Positions 25,239 through 33,935 of a DNA stretch of 64,000 bases are shown piece after piece. A program made the translations under genes and the position numbers. This DNA comes from HNR sp040400085 (lineage in GTDB: Bacteria > Actinomycetota > Actinomycetes > Actinomycetales > Microbacteriaceae). Below the pieces are notes generated by a model that saw nothing but the letters and a program-made list of their open reading frames with translations, did not search any database and had not been told where the DNA came from. Positions within the stretch are counted from its first letter, which is position 1; every line of letters starts with the position of its first letter. The stretch spans positions 1 to 64,000 of the forward strand of contig JBBAQX010000016.1 in the NCBI GenBank assembly GCA_040400085.1, read 5' to 3'.

Positions 25239-25886
25239 ATGAAAGTTAGTAGGAAAAACGTCATCCTTGGCGTTATCTCAGCACTCACTATTTCGCTCAC
25301 CGCAAGCCCAGCACAAGCAGCTGAGCCGGTGTATTCAGATTTTGAAACAAACGCAGCAATCATCTCGACCCAGGCCCTCGATATCGACTCGGCCGGTCAG
25401 ACAGAAGCCATCCAAACTCAATCCTTCGAGGTTGTTGTTGATGGCATCTCGACGAGCACTCTGAATAACGCCGGTCACAACTTTGATGTCGCTAAGACAA
25501 TCGCCACGGCTCAGGCAGAGGTCGGAACCTCGCGCCCAACCGGTTGGAACATGCCCGGCGAATGCATTATGAGCGCCAAGCGGTGGATCACTGCAGGCGG
25601 CGGAAAATGGGTTGGCTCAGGATCACCCGTTGCCAACTACAAAGGCGCGGCTCGCATTGATGTCGCGGCAGCAAAGCCCGGCGATATTATCCAGTACCAG
25701 CTGATCTCAAACCCCGATCTCTTCGCAACGGGCGTCCACACCGTCTTGGTCACGGGAAATAACCCCGACGGAACGCTCTCGATCATCGAATCAAACAACC
25801 CGGCAGGTTCAGGCCTCGTCCAGGCTCAAAAGAGCTGGACTCCGAAGCCGCCGTCTGGCTTCGAAGCCGCCGTCTGGCGCTTCTAA
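25239..25886 (+). CDS. Secreted protein with a CHAP-like cysteine peptidase/amidase domain
   Basis: 215 residues. Sec signal peptide (basic KVSRKN, hydrophobic core, cleavage after ASPAQA-A, near residue 29), a spacer of about 55 residues, then a domain beginning ATAQAEVGTSRPTG. It shows the order expected of CHAP/NlpC-type enzymes: a Cys near a helix start (GECIMSAKRW), PGDIIQYQ, a His in GVHTVLVTG and a polar residue in SIIESNN. CHAP domains cut peptidoglycan cross-links or act as amidases; I could not confirm the family, so this is inference from pattern. It ends AAVWRF and is followed 17 bases later by a strong terminator. A cell-wall enzyme or exported effector both fit. Confidence 0.7.
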   Translation: MKVSRKNVILGVISALTISLTASPAQAAEPVYSDFETNAAIISTQALDIDSAGQTEAIQTQSFEVVVDGISTSTLNNAGHNFDVAKTIATAQAEVGTSRPTGWNMPGECIMSAKRWITAGGGKWVGSGSPVANYKGAARIDVAAAKPGDIIQYQLISNPDLFATGVHTVLVTGNNPDGTLSIIESNNPAGSGLVQAQKSWTPKPPSGFEAAVWRF

Positions 25887-25902
25887 TCACACAGTTCTAA
25901 TG

Positions 25903-25937
25903 CTCCCCGTGCGTATTTCTCGCACGGGGAGTTTTTT
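25903..25937 (+). terminator. Strong intrinsic terminator
   Basis: CTCCCCGTGCG and CGCACGGGGAG form a perfect 11-bp stem with a 7-base loop (TATTTCT), followed by TTTTTT. It closes the transcript of the secreted protein gene ending at 25886. Confidence 0.92.
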
Positions 25938-25975
25938 ACGTCCAATTCACGTTTCGACGGGCACTTATGGCATCC

Positions 25976-26007
25976 GTGGTTGTGGATATCAGTGGTTGTG
26001 GATATCA
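25976..26007. repeat. Two tandem copies of a 16-base unit
   Basis: GTGGTTGTGGATATCA occurs at 25976-25991 and again, identical, at 25992-26007, followed by GTG. It is between the terminator and the acetyltransferase at 26100. No gene uses it; a slippage duplication or a pair of regulator half-sites. Confidence 0.8.
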
Positions 26008-26099
26008 GTGAAATTCGCTTCGGCCCGCCGTCACCAGTTTCGCGAACGCCTAAGGGATGAGTAATATGTTTTTGCCCCTGTTCAAACGATTGGACCTTC

Positions 26100-26606
26100 A
26101 TGACTGCACGCTCAGAATGTATGCTACCCGCAGACGAGTTTCGCTACGTGTCGATGAACGACCCTCTCACGGAAACGCTGTTCTCCCATCTCGAGGCGGA
26201 TTACGATGAAAAGTATCGAGATCTTCTCGGGGAACCCGCCAGCGTTGAACTGAACCGCTACCCTGCAGAGTTGTTCGCAGAGCCCGATGGCGCCTTCATC
26301 GTGCTCGTGAGAGACGGGCGCACGATTGCTGGCGGCGCATTCATGCGCTACGACGACAGAACCGCCGAGTTCAAACGAATCTGGACGCATCCGGACTATA
26401 GGCGCCAAGGTCTCTCAAAACGCGTTATGACAGAGTTGGAAGACGCCGCCAGACGCCAGGGGTATGAAAGGGTCTACCTGACCACCGGACCGCTCCAGCC
26501 AGAGGCACAACAGCTGTATCCCCGGATAGGTTACACACCCCACTTCGATCAGTCACTCACCCCTCTCGAGGTAGGGATTCACGGATATACCAAAGAGCTA
26601 GGCTAG
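26100..26606 (+). CDS. GNAT family N-acetyltransferase
   Basis: 168 residues. The acetyl-CoA-binding signature is clear: TAEFKRIWTHPDYRRQGLSK (motif A with Arg-x-x-Gly) and RVYLTTGPLQPEAQQLYPRI (motif B). Single-domain member; the acceptor is unknown. Start ATG 26100; no strong ribosome binding site. The 3' end overlaps the convergent acetyltransferase gene by four bases. Confidence 0.85.
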   Translation: MTARSECMLPADEFRYVSMNDPLTETLFSHLEADYDEKYRDLLGEPASVELNRYPAELFAEPDGAFIVLVRDGRTIAGGAFMRYDDRTAEFKRIWTHPDYRRQGLSKRVMTELEDAARRQGYERVYLTTGPLQPEAQQLYPRIGYTPHFDQSLTPLEVGIHGYTKELG

Positions 26607-27370
26607 CCCTCTTCTACGGCGGTGAACACGTAGTTTCCCTCCGCGTTCAGAAGCGGCCGCAGCCCATCGGCAAAGGCCTCAGCAAAAACCTTCTGCGACG
26701 CCGAACGCATGACGGCGGCGGCGGCAGGATCGGCCTTCCTCAGAGCCTCAAAGTCCCGCACAAGATCGAACGCAGGCTCACCCTCGGGTAGGATCGGGTG
26801 CACTCCACCCAGGGCCCTGCGGACACGCTGAGAATTGAGGCGCCACCGCACCTCAAAGCGATCAGTCTCGTCGCCGCCGCTTATTTCGTCGTCCAGAATC
26901 CCATAAAAGTTGGGGAGATAGCGAGAGACTTCCCCGCCCAAGCGCACTAGATGCAGGTATGCGTTGCGTTGGACAAGGGGATCATACGTCCATCGGATCT
27001 CGTTAATTCCCTGCTCAAGGCATACCGCCCGCTGATACAGCTTCATCGCACGGCCTATACCGAGGGCTACACGGCTCCGCTCGACCGCGGCCATGTGTGA
27101 ATGCGTATGCAACCCCTCATCCCAGCCGAGGAAGCCGAGCACCGCACCAACAGTAGTTCCCTCAGCATCTACGGCAACGATAAGGGTGTTCCCTGCGTAT
27201 CCAATTGATTGGACCAGAGCAATATCAGGTGCACGACGGGTGCCCCAGGTTTTCTCAAAGAGATCCACGATCGCGTGGTAGTCCCCGTCCCTGCCCAATC
27301 GCAAGGTGACCCCGGCCTGTTCCGCAGCGCCCTGCGCCAGCTCGTAGGCGTTGGAAATGATGTCGCTCAT
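26603..27370 (-). CDS. Acetyltransferase-like protein of the GNAT superfamily, COG3375-like
   Basis: 255 residues. Opens with a GNAT fold (LRLGRDGDYHAIVDLFEKTW), a catalytic-domain strand HTHSHMAAVERSRVALGIGR (motif A variant with GIGR) and ends with about 100 residues not typical of short GNATs (FEVRWRLNSQRVRRALGG). The pattern matches the larger predicted acetyltransferases of the COG3375 group, whose substrates are unknown. It is 28 bases downstream of the Bcr/CflA exporter gene, on the same strand, so the two are probably co-transcribed. Confidence 0.75.
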   Translation of the reverse strand: MSDIISNAYELAQGAAEQAGVTLRLGRDGDYHAIVDLFEKTWGTRRAPDIALVQSIGYAGNTLIVAVDAEGTTVGAVLGFLGWDEGLHTHSHMAAVERSRVALGIGRAMKLYQRAVCLEQGINEIRWTYDPLVQRNAYLHLVRLGGEVSRYLPNFYGILDDEISGGDETDRFEVRWRLNSQRVRRALGGVHPILPEGEPAFDLVRDFEALRKADPAAAAVMRSASQKVFAEAFADGLRPLLNAEGNYVFTAVEEG

Positions 27371-27397
27371 AGTTGCCTTTTCGTGGTGTGAGTTAGA

Positions 27398-28681
27398 TTA
27401 GTCTTCGAGCGCGGGAACGGTTCGTGGCCGCACAACTACCCAGAGAACAAGCGTAGCGAGTGATGCGGTACTCACCATAACGGCAGCCATGGGGATCGCT
27501 GAACCGATGCCCAGCATCCCCACAATCGGAGAAATCAAACCGGCCATCCCAAAGTTTGTTGCCCCGAGGAGACTAGCTGCCGTTCCCGCCTGCTTGCCAT
27601 GATGCGCAAGGGCGATAACCTGCACCGTGGGGAATCCGAACCCGCACGACAGGATATAGATGAACAACGGGATCACGACCCCGAGAAGGCCTGCCCCCAT
27701 CGATACCGCCACAATGATGGCGGATGCCGCGACAATCTGGACAACGAGGGTGACGGACAGAACCCATTGGGGGCCAATCCGACGCATAAGGTATGACGCG
27801 ATCTGCACCCCGGACACAACCCCGATGGAGTTGACCGCGAAGAGGGCCCCAAAGTTTTGCGGACTCAGCCCGTAGACCTCCTGAAAGAGGAAGGGCGAGG
27901 CCGAGAGATACGCGAAAAGCCCTGCGAACGAGAAGCCGCCGATGAGTGTTGCGCCCACAAAAATACGGTCGCTGAGAACCGAGCGATACCTGCTCCACAC
28001 GGTGTCTTCGTTCTTACCCCTGAGTTCCTTAGGCAGGGTCTCGCGAATTCCGAGGGAAACGGCAACCAAAACGAGCACGGCATAGAGCGCCAGAACGTAG
28101 AAGATTCCGCGCCAATCCATAACGCGCAAGAGTTGTGATCCCAGAACGGGGGCGATAATCGGGGCAAGGCCGTTCACGAGCGCCAGCCTCGACAGCATCT
28201 TGACGAGCGGCTTCCCTCCGAAAAGGTCTCTCACCATCGCCATGGCGACAACTGCCCCGGCCGCGGCCCCCATGCCCTGGAGGACGCGAAAGGCCGAGAG
28301 CATGACGATGCTGTCAGAAAGAGCGGCCCCCAGCGACGCGGCAATGTGCACAGCGGTCGCCAAGAGGAGCGGCAGCCTGCGCCCGACCTTGTCACTCCAG
28401 GGCCCCATCATCAGCTGCCCGAAGGCGAACCCGAGAGTTGTCCCGGTGAGAGTCAGCTGTATCACCGACTCTTGCACCCCAAATTGCTCGCTCAGCGCGG
28501 GAAACGCCGGCAGGTAAAGATCGATCGTAAACGGCCCGAGAGCGGTGAGAGCGCCGAGCACCAAAATATACAGGAGCCTGCGCCTGGGGGTAAGCGAATC
28601 ACCCGGATACCGGCGCGAAGAAGCGGGTAGGTTGGTCTGCGGAACCACGATGGGGATGCTCAGGGTATTAGGATTGCTCAA
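27398..28681 (-). CDS. Bcr/CflA family multidrug/proton antiporter (MFS)
   Basis: 427 residues with 12 predicted membrane helices. The first helix motif TALGPFTIDLYLPAFPAL is the Bcr/CflA signature (ALGPFTIDLYLPAFP), and loop 2-3 has GPWSDKVGRRLPL (MFS motif A, GxxxDxxGRR). Such exporters give resistance to bicyclomycin, chloramphenicol or sulfonamides, or export amino-acid derivatives; the substrate here cannot be read from sequence. Acetyltransferase downstream (26603-27370) may modify the same class of compound, as inference. Start ATG at 28681. Confidence 0.9.
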   Translation of the reverse strand: MSNPNTLSIPIVVPQTNLPASSRRYPGDSLTPRRRLLYILVLGALTALGPFTIDLYLPAFPALSEQFGVQESVIQLTLTGTTLGFAFGQLMMGPWSDKVGRRLPLLLATAVHIAASLGAALSDSIVMLSAFRVLQGMGAAAGAVVAMAMVRDLFGGKPLVKMLSRLALVNGLAPIIAPVLGSQLLRVMDWRGIFYVLALYAVLVLVAVSLGIRETLPKELRGKNEDTVWSRYRSVLSDRIFVGATLIGGFSFAGLFAYLSASPFLFQEVYGLSPQNFGALFAVNSIGVVSGVQIASYLMRRIGPQWVLSVTLVVQIVAASAIIVAVSMGAGLLGVVIPLFIYILSCGFGFPTVQVIALAHHGKQAGTAASLLGATNFGMAGLISPIVGMLGIGSAIPMAAVMVSTASLATLVLWVVVRPRTVPALED

Positions 28682-28763
28682 CGGTAACTACACGCTCTCT
28701 GTTCTCTTGTGTGTCTCGTCAAGCATACGTGCTACAACCGACACAGCAAACGCGTGTTCGGAT

Positions 28764-30854
28764 TTACCGCGCGACAGATTCCTCTGTCTGCACGGATACA
28801 ACGTTCAGGTGCTTGAGTAGGGCGAGCGCCACCCTGTCATTCTCCCTGAACGGCAACGCATTAATCCCCGGGCGCGAGAAGGCCCCCGCATTCATAGCTG
28901 TCGTGAACGGCCCGACGGCAAAGACATGTGCACGCGGCACCCCGTCTCCCCCGACAACCCGTGAATCATCGGGGCACACCAGAACTCGCCCGGTTGTTCC
29001 GCTGAAATCGGCATCCGAAGCAGAGAGTTCCGTTCCGCCCCCGCTCCCACCCAGCACAAGATTCCGAAGTGCGGGGCTATCGCTCACGCTCGCCCTGGAC
29101 TCAGGCAGCCAGGCATCGACACAGACCCGCGCCCGAACCTCGCCGGGGTATTGGGAACCCCCCGCGGTGAAGCCCGTCGGTCTTCCAGCCCCAGAGATCT
29201 CAGCCCCAATCCACATATCGGGTCCGATAAAGGTCAGAATCCCCGCATCTGCAAGCGCTACGACCTCCTCTAACCGGTGCCCGGGCGGACCGCTAGCGAT
29301 ATAGCTAAAGAAACTCTGCCACCATGTGGGAATATCCACGACCCGCGAGCGCGCCGTCCACCGATTTTCCGGAATCTCCGCGACGAGCAGGTACGCCCCG
29401 AGCGCCGCATGAAACAGCCCCAGGCTGGCGCTACCTCGCTGAGAGGTACGCTGCCGGAGGTCCCGCGCGATGTGGGCACGCACCCGCCGCTGAAGATCTG
29501 GCTGCTCCCAATAAGGTATCTGCGAATCGCGGTTTCCCTGCACCAGCGGGCGGTCGAACGACGGTAAGTCAAAGCGGTCGTCCGGGTCAATAATGCATTC
29601 GGCGAGCAGATCGGTAAGCTCACCGACCCCGGCAGACGACCCCAGGATATCAGCCGAGTTACGCAAAACCTCCTCAAGCCTCGGCGCGAGCTCACACCAC
29701 TCCTGCGTCACGGCTTGCGGATGCCCGGTCGCAAGTTCTCGGTAATACCCCCAGACAAGATCGCGCGCAATCTGAGGCCAGACGTCTACCCGGAAATCAA
29801 TAAGACGCTCGGAAGACACCAGTTCCGCCACAACATCGCGAGTAAAAAACTTCGCGGCGGGGGCCTCCCCCCGCAGCGTGTTGCTCGTCTTTGACCGATA
29901 AGGAACACCCCTGCGCGAGCCGACGAACAGGCGTGGCTCGTGCATCGATGCTTGATAACGCAGCGCACCAAGCGAATCACGGGTAAAGCGACCACCACGC
30001 CCCTCCGATAACAGAACGATCAGATCGATTGCGGCCAACCCGAACCCGCGAACAATCACGTTCTCCCCCGGCCGAATCCCGCTCAGATCCGCGTCAGCCG
30101 TAAACTCAGGCGGAATATAAAGCAGCCCGCCCCTCTCCGCCAGCTCCAGCCGCTCCCGCTGCTCCGGATGCAGATCTCTACCGTTATGGCCGAGGGCGTA
30201 GAGGACAGCGTCTGCCTCAACCTGGGCTCCGTTATCGAGTGTGACGCACGAACGCAGGCTCGATGGGTGGATGCTCGGGGCATCCGTTTCGCCGGGGGCT
30301 TCGGTACGAGCATCCGTCCATCGAACGTCCCGCACGGACAGAGCCAGGGCACGATGCCAGGTGACGGTGGCTAGCCCAGCGAGTGACCCGCACACCTGTC
30401 GATAAAACCAGCCGAGGTAGTAGCTGTTGAGGCGCCGCGTGGGGAAGCTGGACGGCCGCAGCCCGGCGAGTTCTGGCCATACGTCGGTGCCCTCGGCGCG
30501 GGAATCGGTGATGACCCCGTCGCGCACCCGTTCTACCCATTCGATCAGCGATGGCCCCTCGGCGATAACGCCCTCGATCGTGCTCGATTGGTCGGTGTAG
30601 ACGGTGACATCCGCGGCCATCGAGTTGAGCTTGAGCAGCGGGGATTGATCGCGCCGCCAGATCCGGCCAGGTCCGGGAGGGAAAGGGTCGATGACGTGTA
30701 TTTCGAAGGGAGCCGCCGACCCGTTCTCAGCGGCAACCACCGCCCTCAGATTCTCGGCAATCCGCTCCAACACGCCGATAGCGCGCGGGCCACCGCCAAT
30801 GACAGCAAGCACTCGAGTGCGGCCGTGAACTGCGTCGTGGGAAGAGATCGCCAT
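28764..30854 (-). CDS. Large FAD/NAD(P)-binding protein (NAD_binding_9 family)
   Basis: 696 residues. N-terminal dinucleotide-binding loop VIGGGPRAIGVLERI near residue 18, then PFEIHVIDPFPPGPGRIWR and LKLNSMAADVTVY, which are the hallmark of the FAD-NAD(P)-binding PF13454-type family. A second Rossmann element occurs near GENVIVRGFGLAAIDLIVLL. Members are found in actinobacteria, sometimes next to antibiotic-biosynthesis or transport genes; the reaction is unknown. It lies 82 bases upstream of the exporter, same strand, and is divergent from the amino-acid ABC operon. No truncation seen. Confidence 0.85.
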   Translation of the reverse strand: MAISSHDAVHGRTRVLAVIGGGPRAIGVLERIAENLRAVVAAENGSAAPFEIHVIDPFPPGPGRIWRRDQSPLLKLNSMAADVTVYTDQSSTIEGVIAEGPSLIEWVERVRDGVITDSRAEGTDVWPELAGLRPSSFPTRRLNSYYLGWFYRQVCGSLAGLATVTWHRALALSVRDVRWTDARTEAPGETDAPSIHPSSLRSCVTLDNGAQVEADAVLYALGHNGRDLHPEQRERLELAERGGLLYIPPEFTADADLSGIRPGENVIVRGFGLAAIDLIVLLSEGRGGRFTRDSLGALRYQASMHEPRLFVGSRRGVPYRSKTSNTLRGEAPAAKFFTRDVVAELVSSERLIDFRVDVWPQIARDLVWGYYRELATGHPQAVTQEWCELAPRLEEVLRNSADILGSSAGVGELTDLLAECIIDPDDRFDLPSFDRPLVQGNRDSQIPYWEQPDLQRRVRAHIARDLRQRTSQRGSASLGLFHAALGAYLLVAEIPENRWTARSRVVDIPTWWQSFFSYIASGPPGHRLEEVVALADAGILTFIGPDMWIGAEISGAGRPTGFTAGGSQYPGEVRARVCVDAWLPESRASVSDSPALRNLVLGGSGGGTELSASDADFSGTTGRVLVCPDDSRVVGGDGVPRAHVFAVGPFTTAMNAGAFSRPGINALPFRENDRVALALLKHLNVVSVQTEESVAR

Positions 30855-30938
30855 ACGAGAGAGTCTGCAATGTTATCCCGGATCATGCCCGCTATGTGAC
30901 GCAAGATGACGCTATTTGTCGAAGCATGAAGCGACCCC

Positions 30939-30967
30939 TTGCCCGGGAAACGTAAGCGCCCTATCGT
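30939..30967 (+). promoter_or_regulatory. Putative promoter of the amino-acid ABC operon
   Basis: TTGCCC (30939-30944) and TATCGT (30962-30967) separated by 17 bases, 36 bases before the permease ATG (31003), which has an AGGAGAA ribosome binding site. Pattern match only. Confidence 0.5.
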
Positions 30968-31002
30968 TCAAAGCACCATAAACCTACTCAGGAGAATCAG
31001 GC

Positions 31003-31965
31003 ATGAGCGAGACCGCAACCCCGCACAACCTCACGGTTGTCCACACGCGTCACTGGTGGCGTTGGAGCCTCAGCGCGGTGGCCTTCTTCCTCGTCGCGCA
31101 ATTCGCCTGGTCACTGCTCACAACGGACCGCTACCAATGGGATGTTTTCGCGCAGTATTTCTTCTCCCCCTCGGTACTCAAGGCACTGCAGCTCACGCTC
31201 TGGCTCACCGTGATCTCAGGCACGATAGGGTTCGCGCTCGGCGGGCTGCTCGCCATCGCACGACTCTCGAAATCGGCGATGCTGAACTCTCTCTCATGGG
31301 GATTTATCTGGTTCTTCCGCTCCGTACCCCTCGTGGTTCAGTTGCTTGTCTGGTACAACCTGGGATATCTGTACCCCAAGCTGGGTCTCGGCTGGCCATT
31401 CACGACAGACTTCTGGATTCACGAATTCGATACGGTCACCCTCATTTCGTCCTTCGCCGCGGCGGTACTTGGCCTCTCCCTGAATCAGGCGGCGTACTCC
31501 GCGGAAATCATTCGGGCGGGCATCGTCTCCGTTGATCAGGGGCAGCTCGAGGCGGCCGCGGCCCTCGGCATCCCCAAGCGAATCCGTTTCTTCAGGATCA
31601 TCCTTCCACAGGCCGCCCGGGCAATCGTCCCCAACGCCTTCAACGAGGTGATCGGGCTGGTTAAGGGAACCTCCGTGGTCTTCGTGGTCGCCCTGCCCGA
31701 GCTGTTCTACACCGTGCAGGTCATTTATAACCGCAACCAGCAAGTGATCCCGCTGCTTCTTGTCGCCGTCGTCTGGTACGCCATCATCACCACGGTCCTC
31801 AGCATTGTCCAGTTTTATATCGAGCGGTACTTCTCGCGCGGCACCGTTCGGGTGTTGCCGCCGACCCCCATCCAGAAATTCACCGGCTGGGTCAAGACGC
31901 AGTGGGCCAAGCTGGACGACGACCCCACCCCGGATAAACAACCAGTCGCAGCAGGGAGCAGATGA
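31003..31965 (+). CDS. Polar amino-acid ABC transporter permease
   Basis: 320 residues with five to six membrane helices. The permease signature EAAAALGIPKRIRFFRIILP (EAA loop that contacts the ATPase) and the QAAYSAEIIRAGIVSVDQGQ segment mark the HisM/GlnP-type family. It forms the membrane channel of the importer. Start ATG has AGGAGAA six bases upstream. It overlaps the ATPase gene by four bases (ATGATG). A single permease gene suggests a homodimer channel. N-terminal and C-terminal tails are longer than in E. coli HisM. Confidence 0.92.
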   Translation: MSETATPHNLTVVHTRHWWRWSLSAVAFFLVAQFAWSLLTTDRYQWDVFAQYFFSPSVLKALQLTLWLTVISGTIGFALGGLLAIARLSKSAMLNSLSWGFIWFFRSVPLVVQLLVWYNLGYLYPKLGLGWPFTTDFWIHEFDTVTLISSFAAAVLGLSLNQAAYSAEIIRAGIVSVDQGQLEAAAALGIPKRIRFFRIILPQAARAIVPNAFNEVIGLVKGTSVVFVVALPELFYTVQVIYNRNQQVIPLLLVAVVWYAIITTVLSIVQFYIERYFSRGTVRVLPPTPIQKFTGWVKTQWAKLDDDPTPDKQPVAAGSR

Positions 31966-32813
31966 TGAATCACCCAGTCACGGAATCACGCGTCTCGTTG
32001 AGCCCGTCGTTCGACGGAACGGCAGGGCAAGCCCTGCGTGCCCAACCCACCGTCGGCCTGGTCGAGATCGACGGGGTCAGCAAATCCTACGGGAGCGTCG
32101 AAGTCCTGCACGACGTGAGCCTCACGGTTCGGCCGGGCGAGGTCGTGGCACTGCTCGGGCCCTCAGGATCGGGAAAATCGACCCTCCTGCGCACCATCAA
32201 CCACCTCGAAAGCGTCGACACGGGCGCCGTCACCATCGACGGTGAGTTCATCGGCTACCAGCGCCGTGGCGATAAACTCTACGAGCTTCACGAGCGAGAG
32301 GTCCTGCAGCGGCGAACCCAGGTCGGAATGGTCTTCCAGAACTTCAACCTCTTTCCGCACCGGACAGCCCTCGAAAACATCATCGAGGCACCCGTCGCCC
32401 TCAAACGAGCATCGCGAACGGACGCCGTCGAGCAGGCAAAGACCCTCCTCTCACGCGTTGGCTTACTCGACAAGGCTGGGCACTATCCGCGCCAGCTGTC
32501 TGGCGGCCAACAGCAGCGGGTGGCGATAGCGCGGGCGCTTGCCCTGAAGCCCAAGGTACTGCTCTTCGACGAGCCAACGAGCGCCCTCGACCCGGAACTC
32601 GTTGGCGAAGTGCTCGACGTAATCAGGGGCCTCGCGCGCGAGGGAACGACGCTAATCATTGTGACCCACGAAATCGGGTTCGCGCGCGAGGTCGCCAACA
32701 GAGTCGTCTTCCTTGACCGCGGACACGTGCTTGAGGTCGGCGCGCCCGGGCAGGTATTGGTGAACCCCAGACACCCGCGAACCCAAGAATTTCTGCGCAA
32801 AGTTATTGCGTAG
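31962..32813 (+). CDS. Polar amino-acid ABC transporter ATPase
   Basis: 283 residues. The first 30 residues are an extension; the ATPase core follows: Walker A GPSGSGKST, Q loop (GMVFQNFNLFPHRT), ABC signature LSGGQQQRVAIARAL, Walker B VLLFDEPTSALDPEL and a switch His (TLIIVTHEIGF). It energises import by hydrolysing ATP. The GlnQ/HisP-type family is clear from the motif FNLFPHRTALENI. It sits between the permease and two binding-protein genes. Overlap with the permease start is consistent with translational coupling. Confidence 0.94.
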   Translation: MMNHPVTESRVSLSPSFDGTAGQALRAQPTVGLVEIDGVSKSYGSVEVLHDVSLTVRPGEVVALLGPSGSGKSTLLRTINHLESVDTGAVTIDGEFIGYQRRGDKLYELHEREVLQRRTQVGMVFQNFNLFPHRTALENIIEAPVALKRASRTDAVEQAKTLLSRVGLLDKAGHYPRQLSGGQQQRVAIARALALKPKVLLFDEPTSALDPELVGEVLDVIRGLAREGTTLIIVTHEIGFAREVANRVVFLDRGHVLEVGAPGQVLVNPRHPRTQEFLRKVIA

Positions 32814-32838
32814 TTCGTTGATCTGAAGGAGCGCGCTC

Positions 32839-33861
32839 ATGGCGTTAAATGCGAAAAAGTGGGGAGTAATCCTCGGCGGCATCGTGGCGGCAGCCGCCCT
32901 GGGCGGAACGGTGGCCGCGTTTGCCAGCGGAGGATTCCGTGTTTCCGATACCGCGGAGGTGCCCCCGGCATCCGTTCGCGATTCCACGAGCGGAGGGATT
33001 ACGTTCGACCTCACCGCTCGGAATGTTGAGGGGCGGCCGCATCTCGACCCCGTTCCCGAGGCGGTTGCGGCGCTTGCCGCTAGCGGATTCACGCCGGTTA
33101 AAGCGGGTACGCTCACCGTCGTGCACAGTCCTTATGTGGCCCCTCTCGGCCTCTATGCTGAGGACGATATGTCAACGCTCATCGGCAGCGAGGCCGACTT
33201 TGGGCAGCTCATCGCGGACGGTCTCGGCCTCACATACACGTCAGAAGCCGCGGCCTGGGCTGATTGGCCGTTGGGCATCCAATCGGGCAAATACGATCTC
33301 ATCACCTCGAACGTCACCGTCACCGAGGAACGCAAAGACCTCTTCGACTTTGCTACCTATCGCGAGGATGTACTGGGCTTCTACGTTCGGAACGACAGCG
33401 ACATTACCTCGATCACGCAGGCGAAAGACGTTGCCGGGCTCTCGATAATTGTGGGGTCCGGCACCAACCAGGAAAAAATTCTCCTCGACTGGGACGCGCA
33501 GAATCAAGCCGCGGGGCTCGCCCCCGTCGACTTTCAATACTATGACGACCAGGCCGCCGCAACGCTCGCGCTGCAATCTGGGCGCGTCGACGCTACTTTT
33601 GCCCCCAACGCCACGTCGGCGTACACGGCGGCGATCAACGGCGAAACGAAGCTTGTCGGATTGCAGAACGGCGGCTATCCCGACACCGCGCAAATCGCAG
33701 CGGGCACGGCGAAGGACAACGGCCTAATCGAGGCGGTGAACATCGTGCTGAACGCCGCGATCGAGCAGGGGCAGTACACAGAGATCCTTGACCGATGGGG
33801 ACTCGGCGATGAGAACGTGGAACGATCCGTAATTAATCCGCCGGGGCTTCCCCGGGGCTAG
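32839..33861 (+). CDS. Polar amino-acid ABC transporter binding protein 1
   Basis: 340 residues, the solute-binding protein family 3 fold. The N-terminal KKWGVILGGIVAAAALGGTV segment is a signal peptide or membrane anchor; no lipobox Cys follows. The folded part has AGTLTVVHSPYVAPLGLYAE, QLIADGLGLTYT, DLITSNVTVTEERKDLFDF and VAGLSIIVGSGTNQEKIL. It captures the substrate and delivers it to the permease. Ribosome binding site GAAGGAGC is eight bases upstream. It has a tandem paralogue 74 bases downstream. Substrate not readable. A free or membrane-anchored protein in a Gram-positive rather than a lipoprotein is unusual. Confidence 0.88.
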   Translation: MALNAKKWGVILGGIVAAAALGGTVAAFASGGFRVSDTAEVPPASVRDSTSGGITFDLTARNVEGRPHLDPVPEAVAALAASGFTPVKAGTLTVVHSPYVAPLGLYAEDDMSTLIGSEADFGQLIADGLGLTYTSEAAAWADWPLGIQSGKYDLITSNVTVTEERKDLFDFATYREDVLGFYVRNDSDITSITQAKDVAGLSIIVGSGTNQEKILLDWDAQNQAAGLAPVDFQYYDDQAAATLALQSGRVDATFAPNATSAYTAAINGETKLVGLQNGGYPDTAQIAAGTAKDNGLIEAVNIVLNAAIEQGQYTEILDRWGLGDENVERSVINPPGLPRG

Positions 33862-33935
33862 ATTGAGCAGCGACTGGTCAGCCGGGGTGCGCAGATGTTG
33901 TTGATGATTTCGTAGAGAAAGCAGTACAGACTCAC

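Noticed and set aside
31003..31941. Long reverse frames opposite the permease and other genes
   Set aside because: Shadow frames of GC-rich genes; real frame has full domain motifs.
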